Shown: positions 1 to 8,965 of the stretch, piece after piece | Layout of the letters: each line of letters begins with the position of its first letter | How positions within the stretch are numbered: the stretch's first letter is position 1 | Source: an uncultured Rikenellaceae bacterium | Lineage (GTDB): Bacteria; Bacteroidota; Bacteroidia; Bacteroidales; Rikenellaceae | Direction: 5' to 3' | Length of the DNA: 64,000 bases | Assembly (NCBI GenBank): GCA_944325305.1 | Contig: CALUZO010000009.1 | Location: forward strand, 114,160 to 178,159 | Program-made: the position numbers and the translations under genes | Notes under the pieces: model-generated | The model's input: the letters and a program-made list of their open reading frames with translations, nothing else | Database searches by the model: none | What the model was told of the DNA's origin: nothing

Positions 1-504
1 ACCGGCGATGCCGATGTGATACGTGCCGCCTCTCATGTCATCCTGCCGGGAGTAGGTGAGGCTGCCCAGGCCATGTCGAGTCTGCGTGAGTCGGGTCTGG
101 TCGATGTTATTCTCGCTCTTACGCAGCCCGTTCTCGGTATTTGCATAGGCATGCAGTTGATGTGCCGCAGCAGCCAGGAGGGAAATACCAAATGTATGGG
201 AATTTTCGATACCGATGTTGTCAAGATGGAGCCCGCCCCGGGACTGAAAGTCCCGCATATGGGATGGGATACGATCGAAAAACTCGACTCTCCGTTATTC
301 GCTGATATGCAGGACGGAGCGTATGTGTATTACGTTCATTCGTTCGCTCCGGAGTTGTGTGAGCATACGGTGGCCGTGACAGATTACGGAACGCCTTTCA
401 GCGCTGCCTTGCAGAACCGCAATTTTTTCGGCACGCAGTTCCATCCCGAAAAGAGTGGACCTGTGGGTGCTAAGATACTCAGGAATTTTTTGTCAGTATT
501 ATAA
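1..504 (+). CDS. hisH: Imidazole glycerol phosphate synthase, glutaminase subunit HisH (5' end outside window)
   Basis: Glutamine amidotransferase subunit that supplies ammonia to HisF in histidine biosynthesis. The reading frame is open from base 1, so the start codon and roughly the first 30-40 residues lie upstream of the window. The visible 167 codons carry the oxyanion-strand motif LPGVGEA, the nucleophile elbow GICIGMQL with the catalytic Cys, and the FHPEKS motif holding the catalytic His and Glu, so the enzyme looks complete and active. It is followed after 10 bases by a small membrane-protein gene and then hisA, hisF and hisIE on the same strand, which marks the distal end of a his operon. 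The identification rests on motifs and on the neighbours. Confidence 0.95.
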   Translation, partial: TGDADVIRAASHVILPGVGEAAQAMSSLRESGLVDVILALTQPVLGICIGMQLMCRSSQEGNTKCMGIFDTDVVKMEPAPGLKVPHMGWDTIEKLDSPLFADMQDGAYVYYVHSFAPELCEHTVAVTDYGTPFSAALQNRNFFGTQFHPEKSGPVGAKILRNFLSVL

Positions 505-514
505 AACTATAGTT

Positions 515-994
515 ATGAGTAAATACGACGATTTGGAAAAACTGGAAGACCTCAGACAGAAAGGAACCATATCCGAAGAGGAGTTCCAGAGCGAAAAGGC
601 CAAGATACTGGCTTCGAAGTCATCGTGTGCCGAAGGTTCTGGCAGCAATACGATGCTCGGCCTGAGCGAAAACAATTATCTGATGGTGATGCACCTCTCT
701 CAGTTTGCAGGTTTCATAATCCCTGTGGCAGGCCTGGTGGCTCCGATATTGCTGTGGCAGATCAACGCCAAGAATAACGCCGAAATAGACAGGCACGGAA
801 AAAATATAACCAACTTCATAATAAGCATGATAATCTACTCGATAGTTGCGCTTGTTCTGTGCTTCGTTATAATTGGCATTCCATTGCTTATCGTCTTGGG
901 TGTCATGTGGATCGTATTTGTTATTCTCGCCGCAATCAAGGCGAATAAGGGCGAGTATTGGCGGTATCCGCTTTCGATAACCTTCTTTGCATAG
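515..994 (+). CDS. Small membrane protein, SHOCT-like N-terminus plus DUF4870-like domain
   Basis: About 159 residues from the ATG at 515, preferred over in-frame upstream starts because those overlap the end of hisH. The first ~35 residues (LEDLRQKGTISEEEFQSEK) match the short SHOCT pattern of a helix pair with a conserved Gly-x-Ile/Leu-x-x-Glu-Glu-Phe. The rest contains three hydrophobic stretches with the DUF4870-like order: a helix around FAGFIIPVAGLVAPILLWQ, a polar linker with IDRHGKNITNF, then two further helices. Inner-membrane location is inferred. Its function is not known. It sits between hisH and hisA with only 8 bases to the hisA ATG, so it is almost certainly cotranscribed with the his genes even though nothing in it suggests a role in histidine synthesis. 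Confidence 0.8.
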   Translation: MSKYDDLEKLEDLRQKGTISEEEFQSEKAKILASKSSCAEGSGSNTMLGLSENNYLMVMHLSQFAGFIIPVAGLVAPILLWQINAKNNAEIDRHGKNITNFIISMIIYSIVALVLCFVIIGIPLLIVLGVMWIVFVILAAIKANKGEYWRYPLSITFFA

Positions 995-1002
995 GTAGAT
1001 TT

Positions 1003-1731
1003 ATGATAGAGATAATACCAGCGATAGATATAATCGGCGGGGAGTGTGTGCGGCTTTCGCAGGGCGATTACGGCCGGAAAACCAGCTATTTCAAAGACCC
1101 TTCGGAGGTGGCCGTGAGATTCCGCGATGCGGGTATCCGCAGGCTGCATCTCGTCGATCTCGACGGCGCCAAGGCTGCCGCCCCAAAGAATCTCGCAGTG
1201 CTCGAAAAAGTTGCCGCCCGTACCGGGATGGATATTCAGTACGGCGGCGGGATCAAAAGCGCCGATGCCTTGAAAGCGGTTTTCGACAGCGGGGCGAACA
1301 GAGCCATATGCGGGAGCGTGGCTGTAACCAAACCGGATGACTTCCGGCAATGGCTCGCAAAATTCGGAGCAGGAAAGATAATCCTCGGAGCGGATGTGAA
1401 GAACGGATTCGTTGCCACGCACGGATGGCTGGAATCGTCCGAAGTCTCGGCCCGAACCCTTATAGAACAGTTCGAGGGAGATGGACTCAGACAGGTCATA
1501 TGTACCGACATATCTAAGGACGGAATGCTCCAGGGTCCTACGTTCGAACTTTATGAAGAGTTGCAGGGGCAATTCCCGGAAATAGACATAACTGTCAGCG
1601 GCGGGATCAGTTCCATAGACGATATAATAAAACTCGATGGGATGGGCTTGCGCAGCGTAATTGTCGGCAAGGCGTTCTACGAAGGACGGATAACACTTAA
1701 ACAATTGGAAGAATGCTCGCGAAAAGGATAA
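1003..1731 (+). CDS. hisA: Phosphoribosylformimino-5-aminoimidazole carboxamide ribotide isomerase HisA
   Basis: 242 residues, a normal HisA length. It catalyses the Amadori rearrangement of ProFAR to PRFAR, the substrate of HisF. The sequence shows the half-barrel repeats: [13 protein letters not shown] with the catalytic Asp at residue 8, the phosphate-binding YGGGIKS, the second catalytic Asp region ILGADVKNG, and SGGISSIDD near the end. The start at 1003 is chosen because it gives the canonical N-terminus directly; the in-frame GTG-type extension upstream would overlap the preceding gene. The last 19 bases overlap the start of hisF, which implies translational coupling. Confidence 0.96.
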   Translation: MIEIIPAIDIIGGECVRLSQGDYGRKTSYFKDPSEVAVRFRDAGIRRLHLVDLDGAKAAAPKNLAVLEKVAARTGMDIQYGGGIKSADALKAVFDSGANRAICGSVAVTKPDDFRQWLAKFGAGKIILGADVKNGFVATHGWLESSEVSARTLIEQFEGDGLRQVICTDISKDGMLQGPTFELYEELQGQFPEIDITVSGGISSIDDIIKLDGMGLRSVIVGKAFYEGRITLKQLEECSRKG

Positions 1732-2468
1732 TACCGTGTCTCGACATAAAGGACGGATCGACTGTAAAAGGGGTCAATTTCCTCGGATTGCGCAATGTAG
1801 GCGATCCCGTAGAGCTGGGACAGAAATATGCTGCCGAAGGTGCCGATGAACTGGTATATCTCGATATCAGCGCTACCTATGAAGGTCGTAAGACATTTGC
1901 CGATCTGGTTACCAAGATTGCTGAAGGGATAGACATCCCTTTTACAGTGGGCGGCGGGATATCGACGGTCGAGGATGCCGGGAAACTGCTTCTGGCCGGT
2001 GCCGATAAGGTTACGGTAAACAGTGCTGCCGTCAGGCGCCCCGAACTTATCGACGAGATTGCCAATCGATACGGGAGTCAGTTCGTGGTCGTTGCAATTG
2101 ATGCCAAGACTATCGACGGGCGGTGGGTCGTCACAACACATGGCGGAAGGCAGCTGTCGGATCGGGAACTTTTCTCCTGGGCCAAAGAGGCACAGGAACG
2201 CGGCGCTGGCGAAATATTGTTTACCTCGATGGATCATGACGGCACCAAGAACGGCTACCCGTGCGAGACATACGCCAGATTGTTCGACCTGCTCTCTATT
2301 CCGGTCGTTGCATCGGGCGGAGCCGGGACCGTCGATCATATAGCACAGGTTCTGTCCGAGGGGAAGGCTGATGCAGCACTTGCGGCCAGCATATTCCACT
2401 ACGGAGAGATACCGATACCAGTACTCAAACGCGAACTCGATAAAAAAGGAATAAACGTAAGACTTTAA
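1713..2468 (+). CDS. hisF: Imidazole glycerol phosphate synthase, cyclase subunit HisF
   Basis: 251 residues, the usual length for HisF. With HisH it converts PRFAR and ammonia to imidazole glycerol phosphate and AICAR. Visible features are the N-terminus [15 protein letters not shown] with catalytic Asp 11, GGGIST for phosphate binding, VVVAIDAK with the second catalytic Asp near residue 130, and ASGGAG in the second phosphate site. The start lies inside the 3' end of hisA; hisIE follows after 4 bases. HisF and its partner HisH are both in this operon, which is consistent with a 1:1 complex. Confidence 0.96.
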   Translation: MLAKRIIPCLDIKDGSTVKGVNFLGLRNVGDPVELGQKYAAEGADELVYLDISATYEGRKTFADLVTKIAEGIDIPFTVGGGISTVEDAGKLLLAGADKVTVNSAAVRRPELIDEIANRYGSQFVVVAIDAKTIDGRWVVTTHGGRQLSDRELFSWAKEAQERGAGEILFTSMDHDGTKNGYPCETYARLFDLLSIPVVASGGAGTVDHIAQVLSEGKADAALAASIFHYGEIPIPVLKRELDKKGINVRL

Positions 2469-2472
2469 AGAT

Positions 2473-3090
2473 ATGTTGAAATTCAGTGATTTGAACGCGT
2501 CAAAGAACGCGGATGGCCTTGTGCCGGCAGTGATACAGGATGCCCGTACCCTTGCGGTGCTGATGGTAGGTTACATGAACGAAGAAGCTTTTGAAAAGAG
2601 CATGAAAGAAGGTCGGGTGACCTTCTTCAGCCGCACCAAACAACGCTTGTGGACCAAAGGTGAGACCAGCGGTAACTTTCTCGATATAGTGTCGGTGGCG
2701 GCCGATTGCGATGCCGATACTTTGCTCATCAAGGTGCTGCCTCACGGACCGGCATGCCACAAGGGTACTACCACATGTTTCGCGAATGCCGATGGCGATA
2801 CGGCAGATACGGAAGGTTTCGTGCGTTATCTGCAGACGGTGATTCAGAAACGCCATGCCGAAATGCCCGAAGGATCGTACACTACCAGACTTTTTACCAA
2901 GGGTGTCAATAAAATTGCCCAGAAAGTGGGAGAAGAGGCCGTGGAAACAGTTATCGAAGCTGTGGATGGCAATCGCGACGGCTTCATTTATGAAGCTTCG
3001 GATCTGATATATCACCTGCTGGTTCTTCTCGAACAGATGGGATGTACTATTACCGACATCGAAAAAGAACTTGCCAGCCGACACAAATAA
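2473..3090 (+). CDS. hisI: Bifunctional phosphoribosyl-AMP cyclohydrolase / phosphoribosyl-ATP pyrophosphatase HisIE
   Basis: 205 residues, the expected length of the fused enzyme that carries out steps 2 and 3 of histidine synthesis. The N-terminal ~115 residues are the PRA-CH domain, with RTKQRLWTKGETSGN and the metal-binding stretch DCDADTLL followed by the PHGPACHKGTTTCF segment. The C-terminal ~90 residues are the PRA-PH domain, with YTTRLFTKGVNKIAQKVGEE and VEAVDGNRD-like acidic helices. It is the last gene of the his operon; a perfect palindrome follows 21 bases after the stop. Confidence 0.96.
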   Translation: MLKFSDLNASKNADGLVPAVIQDARTLAVLMVGYMNEEAFEKSMKEGRVTFFSRTKQRLWTKGETSGNFLDIVSVAADCDADTLLIKVLPHGPACHKGTTTCFANADGDTADTEGFVRYLQTVIQKRHAEMPEGSYTTRLFTKGVNKIAQKVGEEAVETVIEAVDGNRDGFIYEASDLIYHLLVLLEQMGCTITDIEKELASRHK

Positions 3091-3111
3091 ACAAGTTGTA
3101 CCGGTTGCAAA

Positions 3112-3155
3112 AAAGATAGATGCGGCCCTGCGATCGCAGGGCCGCATCTATCTTT
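3112..3155. terminator. Bidirectional terminator between his operon and typA
   Basis: A perfect 44-base palindrome with 22-base arms and no unpaired loop in the DNA, flanked by A-rich and T-rich edges (arm starts AAAGATAGATGCGGCC). It lies between the convergent hisIE and typA genes, so it can serve as an intrinsic terminator on both strands. Confidence 0.85.
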
Positions 3156-3245
3156 ATTGTGGAGTCATGAAAAACGTACTTCTTCTGCGAAGAATCTTAG
3201 CTTTTTCTGAAAAAAGACGGGGCAATTAACTCTTGGGCTTACGTC

Positions 3246-5045
3246 TTATTTATTGGCCCGTTTGCGGTCGTTCTCGTCGAGCAGAATCTTGCGCAGGCGC
3301 ATGGCTTTTGGCGTTACCTCGACGTATTCGTCCTCTTTAATGTATTCGAGTGCCTCTTCGAGCGAAAATATTACCGGCGGGGCTATGTTCACCTTTTCGT
3401 CGGAACCGCTGGCGCGCATATTGGTCAATTTCTTGCTCTTGGTAAGGTTGACGCCCATGTCTTCCGCACGAGTGCTTTCGCCAACCACCTGGCCGGCGTA
3501 GATCTCTTCCTGTGGCGATACGAAGAACTTGCCGCGATCCTGGAGTTTGTTGATTGCATATGCATAGGCTGTGCCTGTTTCGAGTGCTATGATTGATCCG
3601 TTCTGGCGCATTTCCATCTCGCCTTTATATGGTTCGAACCCCTTGAATCTGTGAGACATAATGGCTTCTCCTGCGGTTGCCGTGAGAAGGTTGCTGCGTA
3701 AACCTATGATACCGCGCGACGGAATCTCGAATTCGAGGCGTGTGCGGTTGTGTTCAGTCTCCATATTCACGAGTGTTCCTTTGCGCTTTGTGGCCATTTC
3801 GATGGCTTTCCCTGCGTGCTCTTCTGGCAGATCTATCGTAAGTTCTTCGACAGGTTCGCATTTCTGTCCGTCGATCTCTTTGATTATCACTTTTGGTTGG
3901 CCGACCTGAAGTTCGTAGCCTTCGCGGCGCATCGTCTCGATCAGCACAGAAAGATGCAGCACTCCGCGTCCGTATACGATGAAACTATCTGATGACTCTC
4001 CCGGTTCGACCCTGAGCGCGAGGTTCTTTTCGAGTTCGCTGGCAAGACGCTCCTTGATATGCCTTGAGGTTACGAATTTGCCGTCTCTGCCGAAGAAGGG
4101 AGAGTCGTTGATGGTGAACAGCATGCTCATTGTCGGCTCGTCGATGGCGATAGGGGGCAACGGTTCAGGATTTTCGTAATCGCAGATCGTGTCGCCTATC
4201 TCGAATCCGTCTATGCCTACGAGTGCGCATATTTCACCGCACTGTACCTCTTCTGCCTTGGCTTTTCCGAGTCCTTCGAATACCATAAGTTCCTTTATGC
4301 GGGTCTTCTGCATGGTCACGCCGTCGCGTTTGGCGAGTGTTACGGGCATGCCGCTTTTTAGGGTGCCGCGCGTCAATTTGCCTACGGCTATACGACCGAG
4401 ATAAGGCGAATGTTCGAGGGAGGTTATGAGTAACTGCGGTGTGCCTTCGACTACTTCCGGAGCGGGTATGTCGTCGATGATGGCATCCAGAAGCGGTACT
4501 ATGCTGTCTGTTTTCTCATTCGCTTTATGCGACATCCATCCCTGTTTGGCGCTCCCGTATATCGTGCGGAAATCGAGTTGCTCTTCGGTAGCGTTGAGGG
4601 TGAACATGAGGTCGAATACCTGCTCGTGTACATATTCCGGGCGGCAGTTGGGTTTGTCCACCTTGTTGATTACCACGATAGGCTTTTTCCCGAGAGCAAG
4701 TGCTTTCTGTAAAACAAAGCGTGTCTGAGGCATGGTCCCTTCAAATGCGTCGACAAGCAGCAGCACGCCGTCTGCCATATTGAGTACCCTTTCGACCTCG
4801 CCACCGAAATCGGAGTGTCCGGGGGTATCTATGATGTTTATCTTGTAGCCGTTGTAAATGACGGAGACGTTCTTGGAGAGGATTGTGATTCCGCGTTCCC
4901 GTTCGAGATCGTTATTGTCCAATATGAGGTCGCCGCTGTTCTGGTTCTCACGAAGCAGATTGGCGTGATAGATCATTTTGTCGACAAGTGTGGTTTTCCC
5001 GTGATCGACGTGCGCAATAATCGCAATGTTTCTGATTTTTTGCAT
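3246..5045 (-). CDS. typA: Translational GTPase TypA/BipA
   Basis: 599 residues, the normal length of this ribosome-associated GTPase, which aids 50S assembly and growth under stress. The GTPase domain is at residues 1-200, with G1 AHVDHGKT, the switch region RERGITI, G3 DTPGH and G4 NKVD. Downstream are an EF-Tu domain II-like barrel, two ferredoxin-like domains and the TypA-specific C-terminal domain containing [19 protein letters not shown] and the RASGSDEK loop. Start at [10 protein letters not shown]. It is monocistronic, read away from aroB, with a promoter-like element 21-28 bases upstream. Confidence 0.96.
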   Translation of the reverse strand: MQKIRNIAIIAHVDHGKTTLVDKMIYHANLLRENQNSGDLILDNNDLERERGITILSKNVSVIYNGYKINIIDTPGHSDFGGEVERVLNMADGVLLLVDAFEGTMPQTRFVLQKALALGKKPIVVINKVDKPNCRPEYVHEQVFDLMFTLNATEEQLDFRTIYGSAKQGWMSHKANEKTDSIVPLLDAIIDDIPAPEVVEGTPQLLITSLEHSPYLGRIAVGKLTRGTLKSGMPVTLAKRDGVTMQKTRIKELMVFEGLGKAKAEEVQCGEICALVGIDGFEIGDTICDYENPEPLPPIAIDEPTMSMLFTINDSPFFGRDGKFVTSRHIKERLASELEKNLALRVEPGESSDSFIVYGRGVLHLSVLIETMRREGYELQVGQPKVIIKEIDGQKCEPVEELTIDLPEEHAGKAIEMATKRKGTLVNMETEHNRTRLEFEIPSRGIIGLRSNLLTATAGEAIMSHRFKGFEPYKGEMEMRQNGSIIALETGTAYAYAINKLQDRGKFFVSPQEEIYAGQVVGESTRAEDMGVNLTKSKKLTNMRASGSDEKVNIAPPVIFSLEEALEYIKEDEYVEVTPKAMRLRKILLDENDRKRANK

Positions 5046-5065
5046 TTTCCCTTTTTTATCGGGCG

Positions 5066-5073
5066 CAAAGGTA
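5066..5073 (-). promoter_or_regulatory. Promoter -7 element for typA
   Basis: On the minus strand the sequence reads TACCTTTG, an exact match to the Bacteroidota -7 consensus TAnnTTTG, 21 bases before the typA ATG. I see no clean TTTG at the -33 spacing, only a T-rich stretch. Confidence 0.6.
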
Positions 5074-5259
5074 CGAATAAAATATGCTAAATTAACACTG
5101 CGAAGGGTATGATTGGGTAAAATCTTTTTGGTCGGCGCGACTATTTTGTATTTAACTTTTAATATCTTTACTCTATGTGATTCGTGTCTCCATTACGCGG
5201 GCGATAAAAATTGTGCGGCAAAACAACCATGTGCCGTGGAAATGAGGCGCTGTTTTTCG

Positions 5260-5267
5260 TATATTTG
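5260..5267 (+). promoter_or_regulatory. Candidate promoter for aroB within the 317-base typA-aroB gap
   Basis: The divergent gap 5046-5362 holds no convincing gene. It contains TATATTTG here, an exact TAnnTTTG -7 match on the plus strand. This would give a transcript starting near 5274 and a leader of about 90 bases before the aroB ATG. The -33 element is not obvious. The rest of the gap is AT-rich with no further structure that I can name. Confidence 0.5.
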
Positions 5268-5362
5268 CATAATTATGGAATATGCCTTGATGATCTCTCG
5301 AAAACCATGTTTTCTCGATTATTCCTGGCTTTTGCCATATTTACTTTTCCTTAAAAATTTTT

Positions 5363-6391
5363 ATGAAAGAAATTATAGAAGTCAAAAGAGATGGGCGGGA
5401 GCCTTCCCGTGTCGTGGTGGGCGATGTTATAGGTCAACTGGCCGAATGGCTGCCTCAGGGGCGCAGGGTCATTGTTATTACCGATTCGAACGTGCATCGT
5501 CGTTATATGGATATAGTTAACTCTTACGACCATATAATCATCGGTATGGGAGAGACAAACAAGACCCTCATGACGATGGAGAGGATATACCACGAACTTA
5601 TCGAAAAAGATGCCGACAGAGAGTGTTTTATTCTGGGTTTTGGAGGTGGCATAGTGACCGATATAGCCGGATTTGCCGCTTCGACCTACATGAGGGGGCT
5701 TAGGTTCGGATTTGTCCCTTCGACTCTTTTGGCGCAGGTGGATGCCAGTGTCGGCGGCAAAAACGGCGTCAATGTGGAAGGGTACAAAAACATGGTGGGT
5801 ACTTTCAATCAGCCGGATTTCGTCCTGTGCGACACGTCGCTTCTCAAGACACTCCCGGAAAGGGAGTTCCGTGCCGGACTGGCCGAGATAATCAAGGCGG
5901 GAATAATTGCCGACCCTGTTCTGTTCTCGTTATTCGAAGGAAATACATTCGAGGATTTCAGGAATGATTCCAAACTGCTCATGCAGGCTGTTACGGCAGC
6001 CGTGAAACTAAAAGCCGGAGTCGTGGAGCGTGACGAACGCGAATCCGGTGAGCGCAAACTGCTTAATCTGGGACATACATTTGGCCATGCCATAGAGAAA
6101 AGTACGCAGGCTTTCCTGCATGGAGAAGCGGTCGCAATAGGACTCGTTATGGCCTGCGACCTCTCGGTGAATATGGGCATAATGGCTCACGAGGATGCCA
6201 AACGTGTTAAAACCGTTGTGGAACGCATGGGATTGCCGCTCGAGTCGGGTGTCGATCCGAAGAAACTTGTCAAGGTCATGAGGCACGACAAAAAGCGCGA
6301 TACAGATAACATCAATATGGTGCTTCCCGCAACTGTCGGTCAATGCGAAATCCGTCGTATAGCATTGTCGGAACTGGAAAAAATCTACTAA
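5363..6391 (+). CDS. aroB: 3-dehydroquinate synthase AroB
   Basis: 342 residues. It converts DAHP to 3-dehydroquinate, the second step of the shikimate pathway, in the cytoplasm using NAD and a divalent metal. Recognisable segments are the NAD-binding GGGIVTDIAGFAAS, the hallmark RGLRFGFVPSTLLAQVDAS followed by VGGKNGVN, the metal-ligand segments LAEIIKAG and NLGHTFGHAIE, and HGEAVAIGLVMA. Length and motif order are normal. The next gene starts 17 bases downstream, so the two may be cotranscribed although their functions look unrelated. Confidence 0.96.
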   Translation: MKEIIEVKRDGREPSRVVVGDVIGQLAEWLPQGRRVIVITDSNVHRRYMDIVNSYDHIIIGMGETNKTLMTMERIYHELIEKDADRECFILGFGGGIVTDIAGFAASTYMRGLRFGFVPSTLLAQVDASVGGKNGVNVEGYKNMVGTFNQPDFVLCDTSLLKTLPEREFRAGLAEIIKAGIIADPVLFSLFEGNTFEDFRNDSKLLMQAVTAAVKLKAGVVERDERESGERKLLNLGHTFGHAIEKSTQAFLHGEAVAIGLVMACDLSVNMGIMAHEDAKRVKTVVERMGLPLESGVDPKKLVKVMRHDKKRDTDNINMVLPATVGQCEIRRIALSELEKIY

Positions 6392-6408
6392 CCTAAAACT
6401 TACTCGAT

Positions 6409-7119
6409 ATGAAAAAATTTTTTATCGTAGCCGTGTTGGGTTTGTTAGCCGTGACTGCATCGGCTCAGAGACCCGATCTGAACAGCGCGGCAAGACTCGA
6501 CCGTTACAAAAAAGAAAACGTGAATGCTCCGCAGGGGGCTGTAATATTCGCCGGCAATTCGATTACAGAAGGTTGGCGAAGAATCCGTCCGGAATTTTTC
6601 TTGGATAATAATTTTCTCGGACGCGGTATCAGCGGCCAAACGAGTCTCGGATTGCTGCTGCGTTTCCGTCAGGACATTATAGACCTGAAACCCTCGATCG
6701 TAGTCATAAATATCGGTACGAACGATATAGCCTGCAATAACGGCCCCTATCAGCATCAGTTGACATTCGACTGCATCAAGTCGATGGCGGAACTGGCCGA
6801 TTATCACGGAATCAAGGTGATACTCAGCTCGGTATTGCCTGTGAAACAGTATAAATGGAATACCTCCGTAACCGATGCACCCGAAAAGATCGCAGCGCTG
6901 AATGCAGATATCAAGGCTTTTGCGGATGAAAACGGTTTCGGTTACATAGATTATTTCACGCCGATGGCCGAACCCGACGGAGCACTGAAGGCTGGCTATG
7001 GCAATGATGGGGTCCATCCAAACGAGGACGGATATATCGTTATGGAGCAGCAGGCTCTCAAGGTGATTAACGAGATGCAGAAAAGCAAAAAAATCAAAAG
7101 GAAAAAAGACAAAAGATAG
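6409..7119 (+). CDS. Secreted SGNH/GDSL-family hydrolase
   Basis: 236 residues with a clear signal peptide, MKKFFIVAVLGLLAVTASAQ, cleaved near residue 20. The SGNH blocks are in order: block I FAGNSITEGW with the nucleophile Ser at residue 51, block II GRGISGQTS with the oxyanion Gly, block III NIGTNDIA with the Asn, and block V DGVHPNEDGY with Asp and His near residues 200-203. The best family match by motif is the platelet-activating-factor acetylhydrolase-like lipase/esterase group, which removes O-acetyl groups from sugars or lipids. The substrate is not determined. The C-terminus is very lysine-rich. It lies 17 bases after aroB. Confidence 0.88.
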   Translation: MKKFFIVAVLGLLAVTASAQRPDLNSAARLDRYKKENVNAPQGAVIFAGNSITEGWRRIRPEFFLDNNFLGRGISGQTSLGLLLRFRQDIIDLKPSIVVINIGTNDIACNNGPYQHQLTFDCIKSMAELADYHGIKVILSSVLPVKQYKWNTSVTDAPEKIAALNADIKAFADENGFGYIDYFTPMAEPDGALKAGYGNDGVHPNEDGYIVMEQQALKVINEMQKSKKIKRKKDKR

Positions 7120-7221
7120 AAGTATGCGAAAAATTGTTGTCGGAATCGGCTTAGGATTAAGCTTTTAGATACTGACAAACCGTTTGTCGCACTGCAATCC
7201 GATTCGTTCAGCCACCCGCGC

Positions 7222-7770
7222 TTATTGTGCGGTCCAAACCAGACGCGACAGGTCGTATCCGGCATTGGCGGCTATCTCAAGATAGTTCTCGATAACCGCT
7301 TTAGGCATGGTCTTTTCGCGTGACAATAACCATAAATAATTCAGGTTCTTGCCGAAAACCATCGCATATTTATACTCTTTGTCTATGGCTACGACATTGT
7401 ACCCGGAATAGAACGGACCGAAAAACGATACTTTGAGCATGCCTATGTCGGACGTTTTTGCAAATACGGCCTTGCCTACTGCGCTCTGCCATTGCTCCTT
7501 CTCGGTGTTGTAGCCGCTATTTACGACTTTTATGCTTCCGTCGGGATTTTCCGAATAATCTGCCGTGACGAGTGCAAGGTCTTTTTCGAACTTAAAGTCG
7601 AAGCGTGCTATCTCGTACCATTTACCCATGTAGCGTGCGGCATCGAAGTCTTTTACAGCTTCCGCCGAGGCAGGTATGCTGTCGGATCCGGTCAGAAGAT
7701 ATGTCGCGGCTCCTGCTGTGCCGGCAATGAGACTTGCTCCTATGATCATGATTATATCTCTGGTTTTCAT
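7222..7770 (-). CDS. Lipocalin family protein (Blc-like)
   Basis: 182 residues with an N-terminal hydrophobic segment (residues 6-26) that looks like an uncleaved anchor or signal peptide without a clear lipobox. The mature part begins with the lipocalin signature GKWYEIARFDFKFEK, Trp at residue 51, followed by strands with VTADYSENPDGSI, KVSFFGPFYSGYNVVAID and the closing LWLLSRE. This matches the bacterial Blc group of small lipid-binding barrels associated with the outer envelope. The ligand is unknown. It is transcribed toward aroB and the SGNH hydrolase, and is separated from rpmA by a terminator. Confidence 0.88.
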   Translation of the reverse strand: MKTRDIIMIIGASLIAGTAGAATYLLTGSDSIPASAEAVKDFDAARYMGKWYEIARFDFKFEKDLALVTADYSENPDGSIKVVNSGYNTEKEQWQSAVGKAVFAKTSDIGMLKVSFFGPFYSGYNVVAIDKEYKYAMVFGKNLNYLWLLSREKTMPKAVIENYLEIAANAGYDLSRLVWTAQ

Positions 7771-7854
7771 TGCATTATGAGTTTAGGGTCCCAGTATGGT
7801 ATTTGCAAACTTGGTGCCATTGGGCTGGATATGCAGGTGATGTATGGTATAAAA

Positions 7855-7882
7855 AAAGGCGCACCCATCAAGGTGCGCCTTT
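7855..7882 (-). terminator. Terminator of the rplU-rpmA operon
   Basis: An 11-base perfect stem (AAAGGCGCACC with its complement) and a 6-base loop, followed on the minus strand by a run of seven T residues. It lies 19 bases after the rpmA stop codon. Confidence 0.85.
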
Positions 7883-7900
7883 ATAAACTGGCAGGCGTAA

Positions 7901-8161
7901 TTACTCGGCTGTCGGAGTTACGCTTACATAAGATTTGCCTGATGATTTCTTCTGGAAGGTAACAGTTCCGTCCACGAGAGCAAACAGAGTGTGATCCTTG
8001 CCTATGCCTACGTTTTCGCCCGGGTTGTGAACCGTACCTCTCTGGCGTACGATGATGTTACCCGCTTTGGCGAACTGTCCGCCGAAAAGTTTAACACCTA
8101 AACGTTTGCTTTCCGATTCGCGGCCGTTCTTAGAACTACCTACACCTTTCTTGTGTGCCAT
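7901..8161 (-). CDS. rpmA: 50S ribosomal protein L27
   Basis: 86 residues, standard for bL27. The N-terminus [20 protein letters not shown] and the motif [18 protein letters not shown] are diagnostic. There is no Firmicutes-type N-terminal cleavage extension. It is cotranscribed with rplU, which ends 19 bases upstream; the L21-L27 pair is the usual arrangement. Confidence 0.97.
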   Translation of the reverse strand: MAHKKGVGSSKNGRESESKRLGVKLFGGQFAKAGNIIVRQRGTVHNPGENVGIGKDHTLFALVDGTVTFQKKSSGKSYVSVTPTAE

Positions 8162-8180
8162 TTCTCTGGAATTTTAAGTG

Positions 8181-8492
8181 TTATGCGTTGATTTCTTCGA
8201 TAAGTATCTGGCTGAGGAACTGGCGATGGCCGTTCATCTTCTGATACCCTTTACGGCGTTTTTTCTTGAACACGAGAACCTTGTCGTCCTTGAGGTGTTT
8301 AAGAATAGTCGCTTTCACCGAGGCCCCTTCTACAACAGGTGTGCCTACCTTAACCTGACCGTCGTTATCCGTTAGCAGTACCTGATCGAAGCTTACAGTG
8401 GAGCCTTCGTCTCCCTGTAGACGGTTGACATAGAGCTTACGACCTTTCTCAGCTTTAAATTGCTGACCTGCAATTTCTACTATTACGTACAT
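8181..8492 (-). CDS. rplU: 50S ribosomal protein L21
   Basis: 103 residues from the ATG at 8492, which gives the canonical start [14 protein letters not shown] longer in-frame extension reaches 8639 but would run through the promoter and has no family support. Conserved segments are [15 protein letters not shown] and the C-terminal [15 protein letters not shown]. It is the first gene of the rplU-rpmA operon. Confidence 0.97.
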   Translation of the reverse strand: MYVIVEIAGQQFKAEKGRKLYVNRLQGDEGSTVSFDQVLLTDNDGQVKVGTPVVEGASVKATILKHLKDDKVLVFKKKRRKGYQKMNGHRQFLSQILIEEINA

Positions 8493-8524
8493 GTAATTAA
8501 AATGTGTTTGCACAATTTGGAGTG

Positions 8525-8555
8525 CAAATATATGCATTATTCGATACAAAACAAA
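8525..8555 (-). promoter_or_regulatory. Promoter of rplU-rpmA
   Basis: On the minus strand TTTG (8555-8552), a 19-base spacer and TATATTTG (8532-8525) match both boxes of the Bacteroidota vegetative promoter. The -7 box lies 33 bases before the L21 start. Confidence 0.75.
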
Positions 8556-8656
8556 AAGTAGCATGAATTTTTTCGTGCAATATCTTTTGACAACCTGCCT
8601 TAAAATTTTAATATCCCGGTGGAATGTATTAACTTGCATCGGAAATTAGCAGTCCG

Positions 8657-8965
8657 ATGTATATAGTCAATACTTCTTTTTTTGTGGATCCCGGGGTACA
8701 TAACACCTGGTTGGGGATACTTAAGGATAAATATCTGCCGTTTCTCAAAAACGAGGGATGTCGGATCGTCTCTTTCAGCAGGGTGATCTCTGACGGGCCT
8801 GTAGAGCATTTCACCTACTCGCTCATAACCGAAGCGGAAGACTTGACTAAGTATAACAAATATGTGGATGAGTTGTTTGCAGAATATGAGAGACTTGCCG
8901 GAATGATGTTCGGTGAGAAGGTTACTACGTTCACCACTCTTATGAAAAAAATAGAACACGAATGA
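8657..8965 (+). CDS. DUF4286 family protein
   Basis: 102 residues beginning MYIVNTSFFVDPGVHNTWLG and carrying a segment GPVEHFTYSLI, which fits the small DUF4286 family of Bacteroidota. The fold is predicted to be a single alpha/beta domain without a signal peptide or membrane segment. The function is not known. Its stop codon overlaps the start of the following glycosidase gene by 4 bases (ATGA), so the two are translationally coupled. Confidence 0.8.
   Translation: MYIVNTSFFVDPGVHNTWLGILKDKYLPFLKNEGCRIVSFSRVISDGPVEHFTYSLITEAEDLTKYNKYVDELFAEYERLAGMMFGEKVTTFTTLMKKIEHE

Noticed and set aside
835..1704. Long open frame antisense to hisA
   Set aside because: It mirrors hisA and hisF codon usage, has no family features and overlaps well-supported genes.
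5113..5520. Open frame ahead of and into aroB
   Set aside because: No start context, Cys-rich random-looking sequence, and it overlaps aroB and its likely promoter.
7124..7168. 14-codon frame MRKIVVGIGLGLSF after the SGNH hydrolase
   Set aside because: It looks like the start of a signal peptide but stops at once; too short to support as a gene.
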